Source: Candidatus Babeliales bacterium (GTDB taxonomy: Bacteria; Babelota; Babeliae; Babelales; Chromulinivoraceae). From it: 64,000 bases of DNA. The notes under the pieces are model-generated. The model saw nothing but the letters and a program-made list of their open reading frames with translations. It searched no databases and was not told where the DNA came from. How positions within the stretch are numbered: position 1 is the stretch's first letter; each line of letters begins with the position of its first letter. A program made the translations under genes and the position numbers. The stretch covers positions 50,098 through 114,097 of the forward strand of contig JAGOTL010000001.1 in the NCBI GenBank assembly GCA_018061805.1, written 5' to 3'. Below, in pieces: positions 25,261 to 35,504 of this stretch.

Positions 25261-26250
25261 ATGCATTTTATATATCTAAGTTGTATGTTTTTGATGTTTT
25301 CAGCGCACAATTATGGAGCTAAAGCGGATGGTGCTGTAGGTAAGAAACCTTTGTTATGGACTAGAAGGCTTTATAACGCAACGAAGGGTGAATTGTTGAA
25401 ATGGTTTAAAGACCCAAATCAACCTGGTAATTTAACGCAAGAAAATCGAAGTTTGTTGCATGATGTTTTGAAAAGTACATTTATCTCGCAAGATGTTAAA
25501 AATGCTTTGTTGGATCGTTCTAATTTAGACATTGATATTAAAGATAAGGATGGTTGTACGGTATTAAATTATTTGATAGACGAATGTTTACTAGGTATTT
25601 TGTCGGGGGACATGGAGCGGTTGTCTCATGTGAATGCGGTAAGGAAGTTCCGAAAACATGGTGCAAGGCTTGAAAATATGAGCAATGATATAAAAAATAA
25701 GTTGTTGGATGCAGCCAGATTATCTTTGCAACAATCATATTGTCAACTGCTTACTATTGTAGATGTAGCACTTTTATGGCAGAGACCACAAGAAAAACAA
25801 TCTCCATTAAAAGATATTTGTTTAATGTGTATAAGGAGCGATGGTGGTCTTGAGGCGCGTCAAGAATGTCGTGATTATTTTATCAATGAACCACTTGCAC
25901 TACTTTTGGCGACACGCAAAGTTATAATTAACCACAAAATAGATGGAAAAAATATTATACAGCCTACTGTTTGTATACAAGAGCGCTATTTGCAATTAAA
26001 GGAGTTTATGCCGCAGTCAACAATTATGCAGTTTTTGCGTCTGATTGTTTTGTCTTATAAATCATCTTTGATCGATGTAGATTTACAAAAAGAAGAACGA
26101 AGAATGTGCGCAGAACTTGAAAAGCCAGAGTCTGATAAAGGAGCATTGCAACAGCAGTTACAAGATCTGCGAAATCATAAATCGCAACTTTTGGTACTCA
26201 GTGCATACCATGATTTTCATACATTATGTTCAGAAGATCTAAATGCTTAG
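25261..26250 (+). CDS. exported protein with ankyrin-like segment, tandem paralogue A
   Basis: A 329-residue protein. The ATG at 25261 gives a signal peptide (IYLSCMFLMFSAHNYGA) and mirrors the start of the next gene. An earlier ATG (25234) is possible. Residues 70-130 contain an ankyrin-like unit (LDIDIKDKDGCTVLNYLIDE, then KHGARLEN). The second half has YLQLKEFMPQSTIMQFLRLIVLS and a charged helix. The gene directly downstream is clearly a duplicate, with about half of residues shared by eye. Likely a host-interaction protein, but no function is known. Confidence 0.65.
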   Translation: MHFIYLSCMFLMFSAHNYGAKADGAVGKKPLLWTRRLYNATKGELLKWFKDPNQPGNLTQENRSLLHDVLKSTFISQDVKNALLDRSNLDIDIKDKDGCTVLNYLIDECLLGILSGDMERLSHVNAVRKFRKHGARLENMSNDIKNKLLDAARLSLQQSYCQLLTIVDVALLWQRPQEKQSPLKDICLMCIRSDGGLEARQECRDYFINEPLALLLATRKVIINHKIDGKNIIQPTVCIQERYLQLKEFMPQSTIMQFLRLIVLSYKSSLIDVDLQKEERRMCAELEKPESDKGALQQQLQDLRNHKSQLLVLSAYHDFHTLCSEDLNA

Positions 26251-26280
26251 TAGTTTATATGTTTTATAAAGGCGCTCTGT

Positions 26281-27276
26281 ATGTATATTATATATCTTAG
26301 TTTTATGTTTTTGATCTGCTTTGTAAACAGCTATGGAGCTGAAGCTGGCCATAGTGATGATCGTAAGTTGTCATGGATTACAAGATTTGATAACGCAACA
26401 GATGAACAGTTGTTGCAATGGTTTAAAGATCCAAATGAACCTGTTAATTTAAGCCAAGAAGGTCGAATTTTATTGCATGATGTTATGAAGAATCAATGTA
26501 TCTCGCAAGATGTTAAAAATGCTTTGTTGGATCGTACCGATTTAGATATTGAGATTAAAAATATGAGGGGTGATACGGCATTAAGTGATTTGATTCGTTA
26601 TGTTCATGATCATCCCTGGATTGCGAGCACGAAACTACTGTTTTATATAAATATGGTTAGGAAGTTGCGAAAATGTGGCGCAAGACTTGAAAATAGTAGC
26701 GAGTATGTAAAAAGTAGATTGTTGTTTTTTGGAGGCGGATTGTCTTTGCAACAATCATATTGTCAATTATGTACTAGGGAAGATGTGAGCGCTTTTCGCC
26801 GTAGATTACATGAAGAAAAATCACCACTACAAGATATATGTTCAATGGTTGCAGGTAATGCATTTTGGGCTGAATATACAGATTGCTGTGATTATTTTAT
26901 CTATGAACCACTTGCTGTACTTTTAGCAACACGCAAAACTATAATTCATCAAAACACAAAAGAACAAGAGATTATACAACCTACTTTTTGCATACAAGAG
27001 CGTTATTTGCAATTACAGGAGTTTATGCCGCAGGCAACAATTATGCAATTTTTGCGTGATATTGTTTTGAGTAACGCATCATCTTTGGTTGATGTAGATT
27101 TACAAAAAGAAGAAGAAAAACAAAGAGTGCGTGCAAAGATTGAAAGTGTGAGTGAGTATGATAAAGTAGTATCGCTTATGCGATTAGAAGATCTACGTAA
27201 TCATAAATTACGGCTTTGGGTACTGAGTTTATACCATGACTTTCATAAACTTCATTCTGAAAATGCTGTGTTATAG
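26281..27276 (+). CDS. exported protein with ankyrin-like segment, tandem paralogue B
   Basis: A 331-residue duplicate of the previous gene, 30 bases after it. Shared segments include SQDVKNALLDR, LSLQQSYCQL, CIQERYLQLQEFMPQ, ATIMQFLR and DVDLQKEE. The signal peptide is IYLSFMFLICFVNSYGA. The ankyrin-like unit (IEIKNMRGDTALSDLI) is more degenerate. Divergence is spread along the whole length, so the duplication is not recent. A GCGCTCTGT leader before the ATG resembles that of paralogue A. Confidence 0.65.
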   Translation: MYIIYLSFMFLICFVNSYGAEAGHSDDRKLSWITRFDNATDEQLLQWFKDPNEPVNLSQEGRILLHDVMKNQCISQDVKNALLDRTDLDIEIKNMRGDTALSDLIRYVHDHPWIASTKLLFYINMVRKLRKCGARLENSSEYVKSRLLFFGGGLSLQQSYCQLCTREDVSAFRRRLHEEKSPLQDICSMVAGNAFWAEYTDCCDYFIYEPLAVLLATRKTIIHQNTKEQEIIQPTFCIQERYLQLQEFMPQATIMQFLRDIVLSNASSLVDVDLQKEEEKQRVRAKIESVSEYDKVVSLMRLEDLRNHKLRLWVLSLYHDFHKLHSENAVL

Positions 27277-27345
27277 TATTGACCATTTGTATGCAATGTA
27301 GCATGGTGCTTGTACTGGTTGCCTGTTGTAAAAAAGGTGTTGCGT

Positions 27346-27798
27346 ATGCGCGTGTTGATATTTTCAGTCCTATTTTTGTTTCAAGGTGCGATGTTTGCAA
27401 GCTTAGGACAGAATTGCTGGGGAGTACCTCGATTTACGGTTGAAACAGAACATGGAGAAGCGCTTTTTAGACAAGTTAAGCATTGGGAGTATGAATATGT
27501 TGGTCGCAACTATCAAGGTGGTGGCTTAATAAAGCAACGATACGTTGCGCTGCAAGCATTTTTCCCGTTGTCTAAAAAACCATTACTCGTGATCCAGCAT
27601 GAGGAGTCTGAATTTTCAAGAACATATTTTTTTAAGGGTATGACGGTGCTTGGTTTATATTCAGGAGATTGTCAGGATTGGAGTTTGAAAGATTTGCAAG
27701 ATCGATTACGAATGCGCCAAGTATATTTTGAAACAAATCATGAAGTAGGTCCATTAAAACCAACGGTCGCATATTTAATCATCAACAATGATTATTAG
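27346..27798 (+). CDS. small exported protein, unknown
   Basis: A 150-residue protein starting at the ATG at 27346, preceded by AAAGGTG. A signal peptide (LIFSVLFLFQGAMFA) is followed by a compact mixed alpha/beta region with several aromatic strands (VKHWEYEYVGRNYQGGG, YVALQAFFPLSKKPLLVI, FKGMTVLGLYSGDC). Two cysteines are in the mature part. No family is recognised. It lies 66 bases before an exported M3 peptidase on the same strand, perhaps in one transcript. Confidence 0.55.
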   Translation: MRVLIFSVLFLFQGAMFASLGQNCWGVPRFTVETEHGEALFRQVKHWEYEYVGRNYQGGGLIKQRYVALQAFFPLSKKPLLVIQHEESEFSRTYFFKGMTVLGLYSGDCQDWSLKDLQDRLRMRQVYFETNHEVGPLKPTVAYLIINNDY

Positions 27799-27864
27799 AT
27801 AAATGTGAGCAAGCAACGTATACTAAGCAGCGCTATGCGGCGTTATGAAAGAAAAGGATTTTGT

Positions 27865-29958
27865 ATGATACGTATTAAGGTAAGTAGTATATTCGTTATA
27901 GTTTTTATATCATGTTTGACGGTAGTTACCATTGAAACACCAAGCATGACAATACAGGATTTTAAGACGATTATGAGAACACCTATAAATTCCGTTGAAA
28001 AATTAGCACGTGTGTATCCTAAAACAGCACAAGAAGTACAGCAGCGATGTCAGGTAGGTATAGCTTTAGCTCGCTGTGAGTTGCAAGAAATTTTAGAGCA
28101 AAAGCAGCTAACATTTGAAAATACGATGCAAGCACTTGATATTTCACAAGCGCGCTTATCAGAATTATCATCTATTTTTAATATGCTCAGCTATGTAACG
28201 CCAGATCAGCCTATGTCAGAGGTGTTACGTCAAGCGTCACAAGAAATACAAAATGCATCTATCGATTTGTATATGAATTCAGATCTGTATCATCTATTGC
28301 AAACATATCATGATACGGTTATGCCAACAGAAAAACTATTACCAGAAGATATGTTACTCTTGCAAGATACACTTGATGGTATGAAAAAAAGCGGTTTGCA
28401 TTTACCACAAGAGACTATTTCTGAAGTTAAAGATCTTCAAAAGGCTTTAAATCAGGCTAAAGATGATTTTATGGTCAATTATAATAGTGCAGACAAATCT
28501 ATTGTGGTTGCGCTGAAAGATTTAGATGGTGTTGATCAGTCTGTGATCGATGGTTTTAAAAAAGATGGTGAACGGTACATTGTTCCCTGCAATCCACCCA
28601 CATACATAGCATTGATGGAACAGTGTCATGTTGCAGCAACGCGTAAAAAAATGTTTTTTGAATTTCAAAATTTAGCGTACCCAGCAAATGATGTAATATT
28701 GAAAGATATTTTACACAAGCGACATAAACTTGCACAGCTTTTAGGATACGACTGTTATGCAGCATGTGACATTGATGGTACCACTGCAGGATCAGTTGAC
28801 CGTGTTGAGCAATTTTTATCAGAACTTGGCAAGGCAGCATCAGCTAAAGCAGCTATTGAAAAAGATTTGCTTGCAAAAAGTTTACCTGATGGCGTACAGC
28901 TACGCGCAGATGCAACATTTAATCCGTGGGATTTATCGTACGTAAAAAATGAATATAAAAAGAAACATTTTGCAATCGATGAAGCAAAAATTGCGCAGTA
29001 TTTTCCTGTACAAAAAGTGATCGATGGTATTTTTGATATTTACCAAGAGTTTTTAGGTCTTGAATTTAAAGAAATACAACCAGTGTGGGTATGGCATCCA
29101 GATGTTCGTTTGATAGAAATGTATCAAAAATCAACAGACAAATTATTGGGATATTTGTTTTTAGATTTGCATCCGCGAGCAAACAAGTATAAACATGCAT
29201 GTCATTATGGTCACATACCATCGTATCATCATGATGGAGAATATACGCCATCAGTTGCAACGATTATTACAAATTTTGCAATACCCACAGCTGATAAACC
29301 AGCATTGCTCAAACATGATGAAGTTGTAACTTTTTTCCATGAGTTTGGCCATGCTATGCACAATGTGCTGAGCAAAACAAAACATGTAGGTCATGCAGGC
29401 ACCAGCGTAAAGTCTGATTTTGTCGAAACGCCATCGCAAATGTTTGAAGAGTGGATGTACCAACCAGAAATGCTTGCACGCGTAAGTGAGCATTATCAAA
29501 CAGGTGAGGTTTTACCACAAGAATTGATTGATCAAAAAATAGCATTAAAACAGTTTGATTCTGGGTATTGGGTACTGCGTCAGGTTATGCTTGCACAATT
29601 TGCATTACAATTAATGCAGCATAAACCGTTGTCGTATCAACCTAATGCATTGTGGAAACAATTATTTGATGAGCATATGACAGCATTTGTGGGATATGAA
29701 CCTGTTTGTTGGTATACGACATTTGGTCATTTGGTTAATGGTTTATATGGATCAAAATATTATGGTTATGCATGGACTATGGTTTGGGCACGTGATCTGT
29801 TTTCTGAAATTAAAGCGTCAGGCTTTAGTCCAGAGTACCAACAAAAAGTAATTCGGTTGCTCAGTGCTGGTGGTAGCGTGGATCCTAATGATTTGATGTA
29901 TGAATTTTTAGGACGTGAGCCAAATCAAGAGGCTTGTTTGAAAGATTTAGGCTTTTAA
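27865..29958 (+). CDS. exported M3-family oligopeptidase
   Basis: A 697-residue zinc metallopeptidase of the M3 (thimet oligopeptidase/oligopeptidase A) family. The chosen ATG has AAAAGGA before it and opens a signal peptide (VSSIFVIVFISCLTVVT). The helical N-terminal half is followed by the zinc motif HEFGHAMH at 492-499, with the third ligand in FVETPSQMFEEW. The late region has GYYGYAWTMVWARDLF-like residues (YYGYAWTMVWARDLF) and GGSVDPNDLMYEFLGREP, typical of the family's end. Most bacterial M3 peptidases are cytoplasmic. An exported copy fits digestion of host peptides. Confidence 0.92.
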   Translation: MIRIKVSSIFVIVFISCLTVVTIETPSMTIQDFKTIMRTPINSVEKLARVYPKTAQEVQQRCQVGIALARCELQEILEQKQLTFENTMQALDISQARLSELSSIFNMLSYVTPDQPMSEVLRQASQEIQNASIDLYMNSDLYHLLQTYHDTVMPTEKLLPEDMLLLQDTLDGMKKSGLHLPQETISEVKDLQKALNQAKDDFMVNYNSADKSIVVALKDLDGVDQSVIDGFKKDGERYIVPCNPPTYIALMEQCHVAATRKKMFFEFQNLAYPANDVILKDILHKRHKLAQLLGYDCYAACDIDGTTAGSVDRVEQFLSELGKAASAKAAIEKDLLAKSLPDGVQLRADATFNPWDLSYVKNEYKKKHFAIDEAKIAQYFPVQKVIDGIFDIYQEFLGLEFKEIQPVWVWHPDVRLIEMYQKSTDKLLGYLFLDLHPRANKYKHACHYGHIPSYHHDGEYTPSVATIITNFAIPTADKPALLKHDEVVTFFHEFGHAMHNVLSKTKHVGHAGTSVKSDFVETPSQMFEEWMYQPEMLARVSEHYQTGEVLPQELIDQKIALKQFDSGYWVLRQVMLAQFALQLMQHKPLSYQPNALWKQLFDEHMTAFVGYEPVCWYTTFGHLVNGLYGSKYYGYAWTMVWARDLFSEIKASGFSPEYQQKVIRLLSAGGSVDPNDLMYEFLGREPNQEACLKDLGF

Positions 29959-29972
29959 TCTGTACATGATAT

Positions 29973-30022
29973 AAAAAAATGATGTAACATTGGCTGTGAT
30001 GCTGAAGTTGCATCATTTTTTT
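29973..30022 (+). terminator. terminator after the M3 peptidase gene
   Basis: A 12-base stem (AAAAAAATGATG pairing with CATCATTTTTTT) ends in a T-run just after the stop codon. Confidence 0.8.
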
Positions 30023-30044
30023 ATGCTTTAAAAGGGTATGTAGT

Positions 30045-32738
30045 ATGAATAATAAGATCCTATTGTGGGTTATGTGTACCATGTTTTCTTCAGAATTCAT
30101 GGTAGCATCTAAGCAGCCTAAAAAGCCTAAAGCAGTTGCTGCATCGCCTGTGAAAGGTAAGCAATCTGCAAAAAAATCTAAACAACAGTATGATTCTGAA
30201 GATGAGCTGCTTGATCAAAAAAGTGCAGAAATAGAGCAGTTTCAGCAGCAGCAAGAACAGCAGCGTGCTTTAAGGCTACAAAAGGAACAACAAAAGGAAC
30301 AACAAGAGGAACAAGAGAAGCAACGTGCTTTAAAGTTACAAAAGGAGAAACGGGAGGAAAAAGAAAAACATGATTTGCGTATGCGTTATATGGATAAATT
30401 ATTACCTCAATTTTTAGAAGCAATAGAGAAACGTAGTGTACCAATGTTGCAAGATTTATACGAACAAGGTTTTGATTTTAATACTGATTTGTTTTATCAA
30501 AATTTTATAACGTCTTGTTTATATAAATCAATTGATTCTTTAGATCTATTTGTAATACGATTTTTGATCGATCATGGCGCGAATCCTTCTGTAGGAGCTT
30601 TTTTTTCAAGGACGCGTGATGTCGAATCTCTATTATATCAATTAATGATTGTTATGTTTCAGAACGACAAGGTTGATCTAGGGTTACCTATTTTTAACTT
30701 ACTTTTAGAGCGTGGGGCAAGTCCTGATATTGGGCGTATGAAATATGAAGGATCTGAAAATTATGCTATACCAGAAGTATCGAATCCTTCTTGTTTTCTT
30801 ACTACTCCGTTATTGTCTTTTGCAATAGCACAAGGCTATGTCAATATTGTGAAAACATTGCTCGATGCTGGTGCAAATCCGAATAACCCTTATGTTAATT
30901 TGGACTCTGGTATAGATGAGAGTTTGTTCTACATTGAGAGTTTGTTGTACATGGCGATATTAAAACAACATGGAAAACCGGTCAATACAGATCATGATCT
31001 TGCAAGGTTGAGGGATGACGATTATATTATAACATTATTGTTAGATCATAGTGCAGATATAAATCAAGGCAGAAGAATCCAAGATTCTTATCATATCTCG
31101 CCTTTATTTATGGCAGTAATGACGTATAATGCTTCTGCTCTGTTGACGTTGTTAAAATATAAAGAACAGCGCAATCTAAATGTTAATTTAGGGTATCAAC
31201 ATGAATATTATTATGAGACACCTTTATCAAGGGCTATTATTTGTTTAAATGATGCAGAACAACATCAAAAATCTTTTGTAGTTACTGTTATGAAAGCAAT
31301 GATTATATTATTGATTGAAGCAGGGGCGGATGTTAATAAAGGTTCTTATGTGGGAACATATGAAGAAAGTCCATTTCAAAATATTTTAAAGCTTCAACAT
31401 TATGAAGAAATTTGTGATGCATTATTAAAAGCTGGTGCAGATATTAATATTCCAAATTCTATAACAGGTTTTACGATCCCTTTTGAAAGAGTTACGACAT
31501 ACATGGATTTAAGATCTAAGTATCCTGATAATACAGATTTTTTACGTGAGTTACGTGCAAAATTATATTATGTGCTTAAATTAGAATCTTATGTGGACGT
31601 TTTTCATGAAGTTCAAGGATATAATATTTTAGATAATGCATTATTGTGCGGATTTGGTCAGCAAGAAAAGGATGTTATAAAAATATTAGTATCCAAGGGT
31701 CTTAATCCGATTATTAAAAATCGAGATGGCAAAAATACGTACGATAAGCTGATAGAGCGGGATAGATTGGATCTAATTCAACAATTGAATGCGATACTTG
31801 ATACCATGGGTGCTGATTTTGTCGCGATGCAATATGTTGAGCCACTCATAAAGCAAGAGCAACTAACTGATTTAGTGCAAGATGAGCCAGTTTCTCCTGT
31901 TGTTTCAGCTTCAACATCGCCTGTGACTTCTCCTACTAAAACAGAACTTAAGAAACAAAAAAAGGCTGAAAAATTAGAGAAAAAAGCTTTAATGGTAGAG
32001 CAAGAGAGTAAGCAAGTAGTTGAGCCCAAGGTTATAGAAACAACCATCTTACCAAAGGCGAAATCACCAGCTCGATTACGAGAAATGACCATTGAATCAA
32101 TAAAAATATCAAGGGGTGTTGATGTTGCCGATAGGCAACAGGGATTGCAGGTAGTAGAAAAAGCATTACGTGTAACACCTATAGATCCAGCTTTGATTGC
32201 AAAATATTTGACCTTGCAAAACAATAAAACTATTAAAAACATTGATTGGATTCATATATTGTTGCCTGTAGTTGACATGGTATATTCTTTAAGATTAAAA
32301 AAATACAATCCGAGTTTTTCAGGATCTCATACAAGCAGAGCAATTGATAGTTTAGTGCAAGCACAGTGTGTTGAATCTATGCAAGAAGAGGTTATGGATA
32401 ATGGATGTGTGGTATGTAGGTTGAAAAATCTTTTCACCGGTGACTTTTTTATCAAAACAATATTTCCTAAATCATGGACAGATGAACAAATTATGAAATC
32501 TGTAACGGTCGCTGATATTAAAAATAGTGTTATAGATTCAAAAACAGGCAACATAGAGATGTCATTGGCATTTCAAGATCCTCAAACAGCCAAAACTATT
32601 TTAATGAGGGCTATAGCTGTTAAAGATTTTGTGTTGGGTATGTTGAAAATTATTACGGTATATCCGGTTAAAAGTTTTGATGATCAGGAAAAAACGTTAC
32701 AAGCTTTTGCAGGTCACACTGTTCCAGCTATAGCGTAA
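30045..32738 (+). CDS. large exported ankyrin-repeat protein
   Basis: An 897-residue protein with a signal peptide (residues 1-20), then a Lys/Ser-rich region and a Gln/Glu/Lys coiled-coil-like stretch (about 60-115). Ankyrin repeats lie between about 150 and 570 (FLIDHGANPSVGAFF, NLLLERGASPDIG, TLLDAGANPNNP, LLIEAGADVNKGS, ALLKAGADINIP, ILVSKGLNPIIKNRDGK). A charged linker rich in Pro, Lys and Glu (about 600-680) follows. The C-terminal domain (about 690-897) is unassigned. Exported ankyrin proteins are typical of bacteria living inside protists and animals, where they bind host proteins. Ribosome site AAAGGG. Confidence 0.85.
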   Translation: MNNKILLWVMCTMFSSEFMVASKQPKKPKAVAASPVKGKQSAKKSKQQYDSEDELLDQKSAEIEQFQQQQEQQRALRLQKEQQKEQQEEQEKQRALKLQKEKREEKEKHDLRMRYMDKLLPQFLEAIEKRSVPMLQDLYEQGFDFNTDLFYQNFITSCLYKSIDSLDLFVIRFLIDHGANPSVGAFFSRTRDVESLLYQLMIVMFQNDKVDLGLPIFNLLLERGASPDIGRMKYEGSENYAIPEVSNPSCFLTTPLLSFAIAQGYVNIVKTLLDAGANPNNPYVNLDSGIDESLFYIESLLYMAILKQHGKPVNTDHDLARLRDDDYIITLLLDHSADINQGRRIQDSYHISPLFMAVMTYNASALLTLLKYKEQRNLNVNLGYQHEYYYETPLSRAIICLNDAEQHQKSFVVTVMKAMIILLIEAGADVNKGSYVGTYEESPFQNILKLQHYEEICDALLKAGADINIPNSITGFTIPFERVTTYMDLRSKYPDNTDFLRELRAKLYYVLKLESYVDVFHEVQGYNILDNALLCGFGQQEKDVIKILVSKGLNPIIKNRDGKNTYDKLIERDRLDLIQQLNAILDTMGADFVAMQYVEPLIKQEQLTDLVQDEPVSPVVSASTSPVTSPTKTELKKQKKAEKLEKKALMVEQESKQVVEPKVIETTILPKAKSPARLREMTIESIKISRGVDVADRQQGLQVVEKALRVTPIDPALIAKYLTLQNNKTIKNIDWIHILLPVVDMVYSLRLKKYNPSFSGSHTSRAIDSLVQAQCVESMQEEVMDNGCVVCRLKNLFTGDFFIKTIFPKSWTDEQIMKSVTVADIKNSVIDSKTGNIEMSLAFQDPQTAKTILMRAIAVKDFVLGMLKIITVYPVKSFDDQEKTLQAFAGHTVPAIA

Positions 32739-32815
32739 TATTTTTTTGCTGACAACTGGTACAAAAAATATTAGGCTGCAGGCAAGAAGAGAGTTGGTAT
32801 GTTGGTGAGGTATGT

Positions 32816-35428
32816 ATGAAGCATGTTATAAGAGTAAGTTTTTTGATTGTTATGCATTCATGGGTTTGTGCAGCAACTGTGGTGACACCTAAAAAAAATG
32901 ATTCTAAAGTTCAGGCTGTATCGTCTCATTCATCTGTTCATCAACCGTATGCTGATCATGCTGCTGTGTTGCCTCGACCATCTGCTGATTTAGTAGAACC
33001 TTGTTCACAAATAGCAAGCGTCGTATATGGCCCACAGCTCCATGCAGTTGATTTGCCGTTAGCGCAAAAACAAAATTTAATTTCATTGTGGAATAGTTTG
33101 TATCTGGGTTATTTGGTGCGCCAAGGTGGTTCAGAGCTTTTTGAACGTAGTGGTAACAGTAAGCAAACGATCGATCAATATTGGCAGGATCTTAAAAATC
33201 CTTCATCACAACTTTCAACCAATCCTTTTTGTATGTACACGGCGCTTAAGCAAGATCCTATTGAAATAGCGGCAAGTAAAATTTGTATTGATACATCATC
33301 GCTGCAAACACAACCAATCGATATAGGTCATTGTCGCCAGAACCTTGAAAATATGTATCAAGCTTGTAGTCAGTATCAAAATGTGCTTAAGGATTTGCAG
33401 GCATATCTGGCATCTGTGAGTGATAGCAGTTGGAGTGATGTTCAAAAAAATTATGTGACCCAGCATATGCAAAAGGCTGTTGCTCGTATGGCAGCTACAT
33501 GTAGTATTCAAAAAAAAGGCCTTTCTTGTACCCCACAGTTTACCGGTGATATACGTGATATGGGTATCATTGTAAACATTCAAAATAACACTGATACAAC
33601 CTACGCATTGATACAAACAAGCACCGATGGTAAACAAGCTGCCCAGATTGGTACCTTGGCACCAGGGCTCAATAACGTTAATTTGCATACAGCCGCTATG
33701 ATCCCTGTCACCAGTACCGCAAAAAACAAGCAAAGCGCTGCATACCATTTTGATATTGTCCCTATGGGTAGTGCGTCAACAGGGCAGGATTTGTTTTCGG
33801 TTAAGATGATGTCAGGTAAAGAACTGGTCACGCTGCTGCGCTCAGTTTCTAATAATAAAAAAGATATTTTTGTCATGAATGGCCGCCAAGTAGCTAAAAA
33901 GTACGCAGTCGACGAAAAATTGGATTTTTTAGTTATTGTTCAAATTCCTAAAAATCCAACAGCTGTGGTAGATGGTATTCCTGTTGGCCAGCGTATTCAA
34001 GCCTTTTGTGTGTCGCCGTTTAAAAATCAAATGTTGTTGACGATGCAAATTAATCAACAAGAAATTACTTTGCAGTCGCATGAACAAGTGCAATCTGATG
34101 ATGCTCAGGATGAATCTGTTGATACTGCAACCGCTCAAAAACAAATGGTTCAACAACCATCATTTTTTTCATCGCAAGAGATAGATATTTTTAAAGAACG
34201 TTCAAACTTGCCTATGATTATTTTACCATCGTTTTTAGTTAAAAATTCTACCGTGAATTTATATTGGATCCTGCTACAGACAATTCAAGTAGCTACGCAA
34301 ACAGACTTTAGTTTTTTTGATGAAAAATGTTTTGCTAAAAACTTATCTTACTTTAATTTTTTGGGTTTTTTTGATTTACAACAACAGTGTCGCATAGTGT
34401 TGAATTCTCATCCTATCTATATGACACCATCTATGGTGAAATTTAAAATGATTTCGAATGTTCAAGAAAGTGTAACCTTTGAAACACATATGTTTACATG
34501 CAGAGATATACCAATTTTATACATTGATCAAAGTGAAAATGGAAGCATGGTCGCTAATGATAGGCACTCTTTGTATTTTAATTTAAATATTCATTGTGCG
34601 CCTGTTTTAAATGAAAAAATAATAGATATCTCAGATCATGGTTCGTTGGGAACATTGTATGGTGTACCGTTTAAAAATGATTTGATCTGTTGTGTGTCCG
34701 CAGAAGTTTTGAAGGCAGGGGTTTTTGTTACGGTTAAAAAAATAACAGAGACGTCGTATGAGTTTGTTTTTGCAGATAAAAAAAATGAATTATTTTCAAA
34801 GGTGTTATATTTTGATCAACGTTTACAATACATACAAAATGACTTTTTAGATGGAAATCAATTTTGGGTTGGTAGCTTGGTTGCAAGCGATATGTTTAAT
34901 CAAACAAGTTCTATGTATTGTTCGTATAAGTTGAATGTTGTATATGATAATCAGACAAGGCAAAATAAGCTATTGTCATCTATGGTTACTCCTATTGATA
35001 AAATCGACGTAGTGCGAACAATTAACTTTTTTGAATATCCTTTACGTGATTTGTATATTGATCTTTATAGGTCGTATCAGTTGTCTGAAGTATATCATTG
35101 TCCTGTCATTAATAATGCTTCTAAGCCAGGTTTTTTACAGATTTTAACGCAGCAAGACTGGGAAAATGGTGTTTATTTAGTGTTAAATATAGATCCAAAG
35201 GAGCATTGTTCTGCGACAGAGCCCTGTTCTTTGCGTGTAACGTTTTATCAATCAGATCAAAAAACAATTTTAGGAAGTTTGCATATAGCAGGTAAAGCTG
35301 ATCAGTCGGATGTTTCTGTGGGGATTTCTGATGAGATAAAGGCTTATAATATAGGGGGATCTTCTTTTGTAACCCACTTTGATCTTCCGTTGGATACAGC
35401 AGTATTGTTAAAATATAAAAAAAATTAA
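32816..35428 (+). CDS. large exported protein, unknown
   Basis: An 870-residue exported protein with signal peptide (VSFLIVMHSWVCAA). The first 250 residues are helical with cysteines (TCSIQKKGLSC and others). The rest is strand-rich, with repeated small domains of immunoglobulin-like character (for example MGIIVNIQNNTDTTYALIQ, VTFETHMFTCRDIPILYID, GVYLVLNIDPKEHC). It does not end in an aromatic residue, so it is not an obvious barrel. No family is recognised. A surface or secreted role is likely. Confidence 0.65.
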   Translation: MKHVIRVSFLIVMHSWVCAATVVTPKKNDSKVQAVSSHSSVHQPYADHAAVLPRPSADLVEPCSQIASVVYGPQLHAVDLPLAQKQNLISLWNSLYLGYLVRQGGSELFERSGNSKQTIDQYWQDLKNPSSQLSTNPFCMYTALKQDPIEIAASKICIDTSSLQTQPIDIGHCRQNLENMYQACSQYQNVLKDLQAYLASVSDSSWSDVQKNYVTQHMQKAVARMAATCSIQKKGLSCTPQFTGDIRDMGIIVNIQNNTDTTYALIQTSTDGKQAAQIGTLAPGLNNVNLHTAAMIPVTSTAKNKQSAAYHFDIVPMGSASTGQDLFSVKMMSGKELVTLLRSVSNNKKDIFVMNGRQVAKKYAVDEKLDFLVIVQIPKNPTAVVDGIPVGQRIQAFCVSPFKNQMLLTMQINQQEITLQSHEQVQSDDAQDESVDTATAQKQMVQQPSFFSSQEIDIFKERSNLPMIILPSFLVKNSTVNLYWILLQTIQVATQTDFSFFDEKCFAKNLSYFNFLGFFDLQQQCRIVLNSHPIYMTPSMVKFKMISNVQESVTFETHMFTCRDIPILYIDQSENGSMVANDRHSLYFNLNIHCAPVLNEKIIDISDHGSLGTLYGVPFKNDLICCVSAEVLKAGVFVTVKKITETSYEFVFADKKNELFSKVLYFDQRLQYIQNDFLDGNQFWVGSLVASDMFNQTSSMYCSYKLNVVYDNQTRQNKLLSSMVTPIDKIDVVRTINFFEYPLRDLYIDLYRSYQLSEVYHCPVINNASKPGFLQILTQQDWENGVYLVLNIDPKEHCSATEPCSLRVTFYQSDQKTILGSLHIAGKADQSDVSVGISDEIKAYNIGGSSFVTHFDLPLDTAVLLKYKKN

Positions 35429-35504
35429 GCCTAAAAGGGCTGTTTTGTTGTAAAAAGTAACGCTTTTCTGATATCCTAAATAATAGGGACATTTAGGGGG
35501 TTTC

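Noticed and set aside
31778..32242. 154-residue minus-strand frame
   Set aside because: It lies entirely within the ankyrin protein gene, opposite its linker, and has no ribosome site or recognisable family.
33296..33748. 150-residue minus-strand frame
   Set aside because: Shadow of the 870-residue exported protein; no signal, domain or ribosome site of its own.
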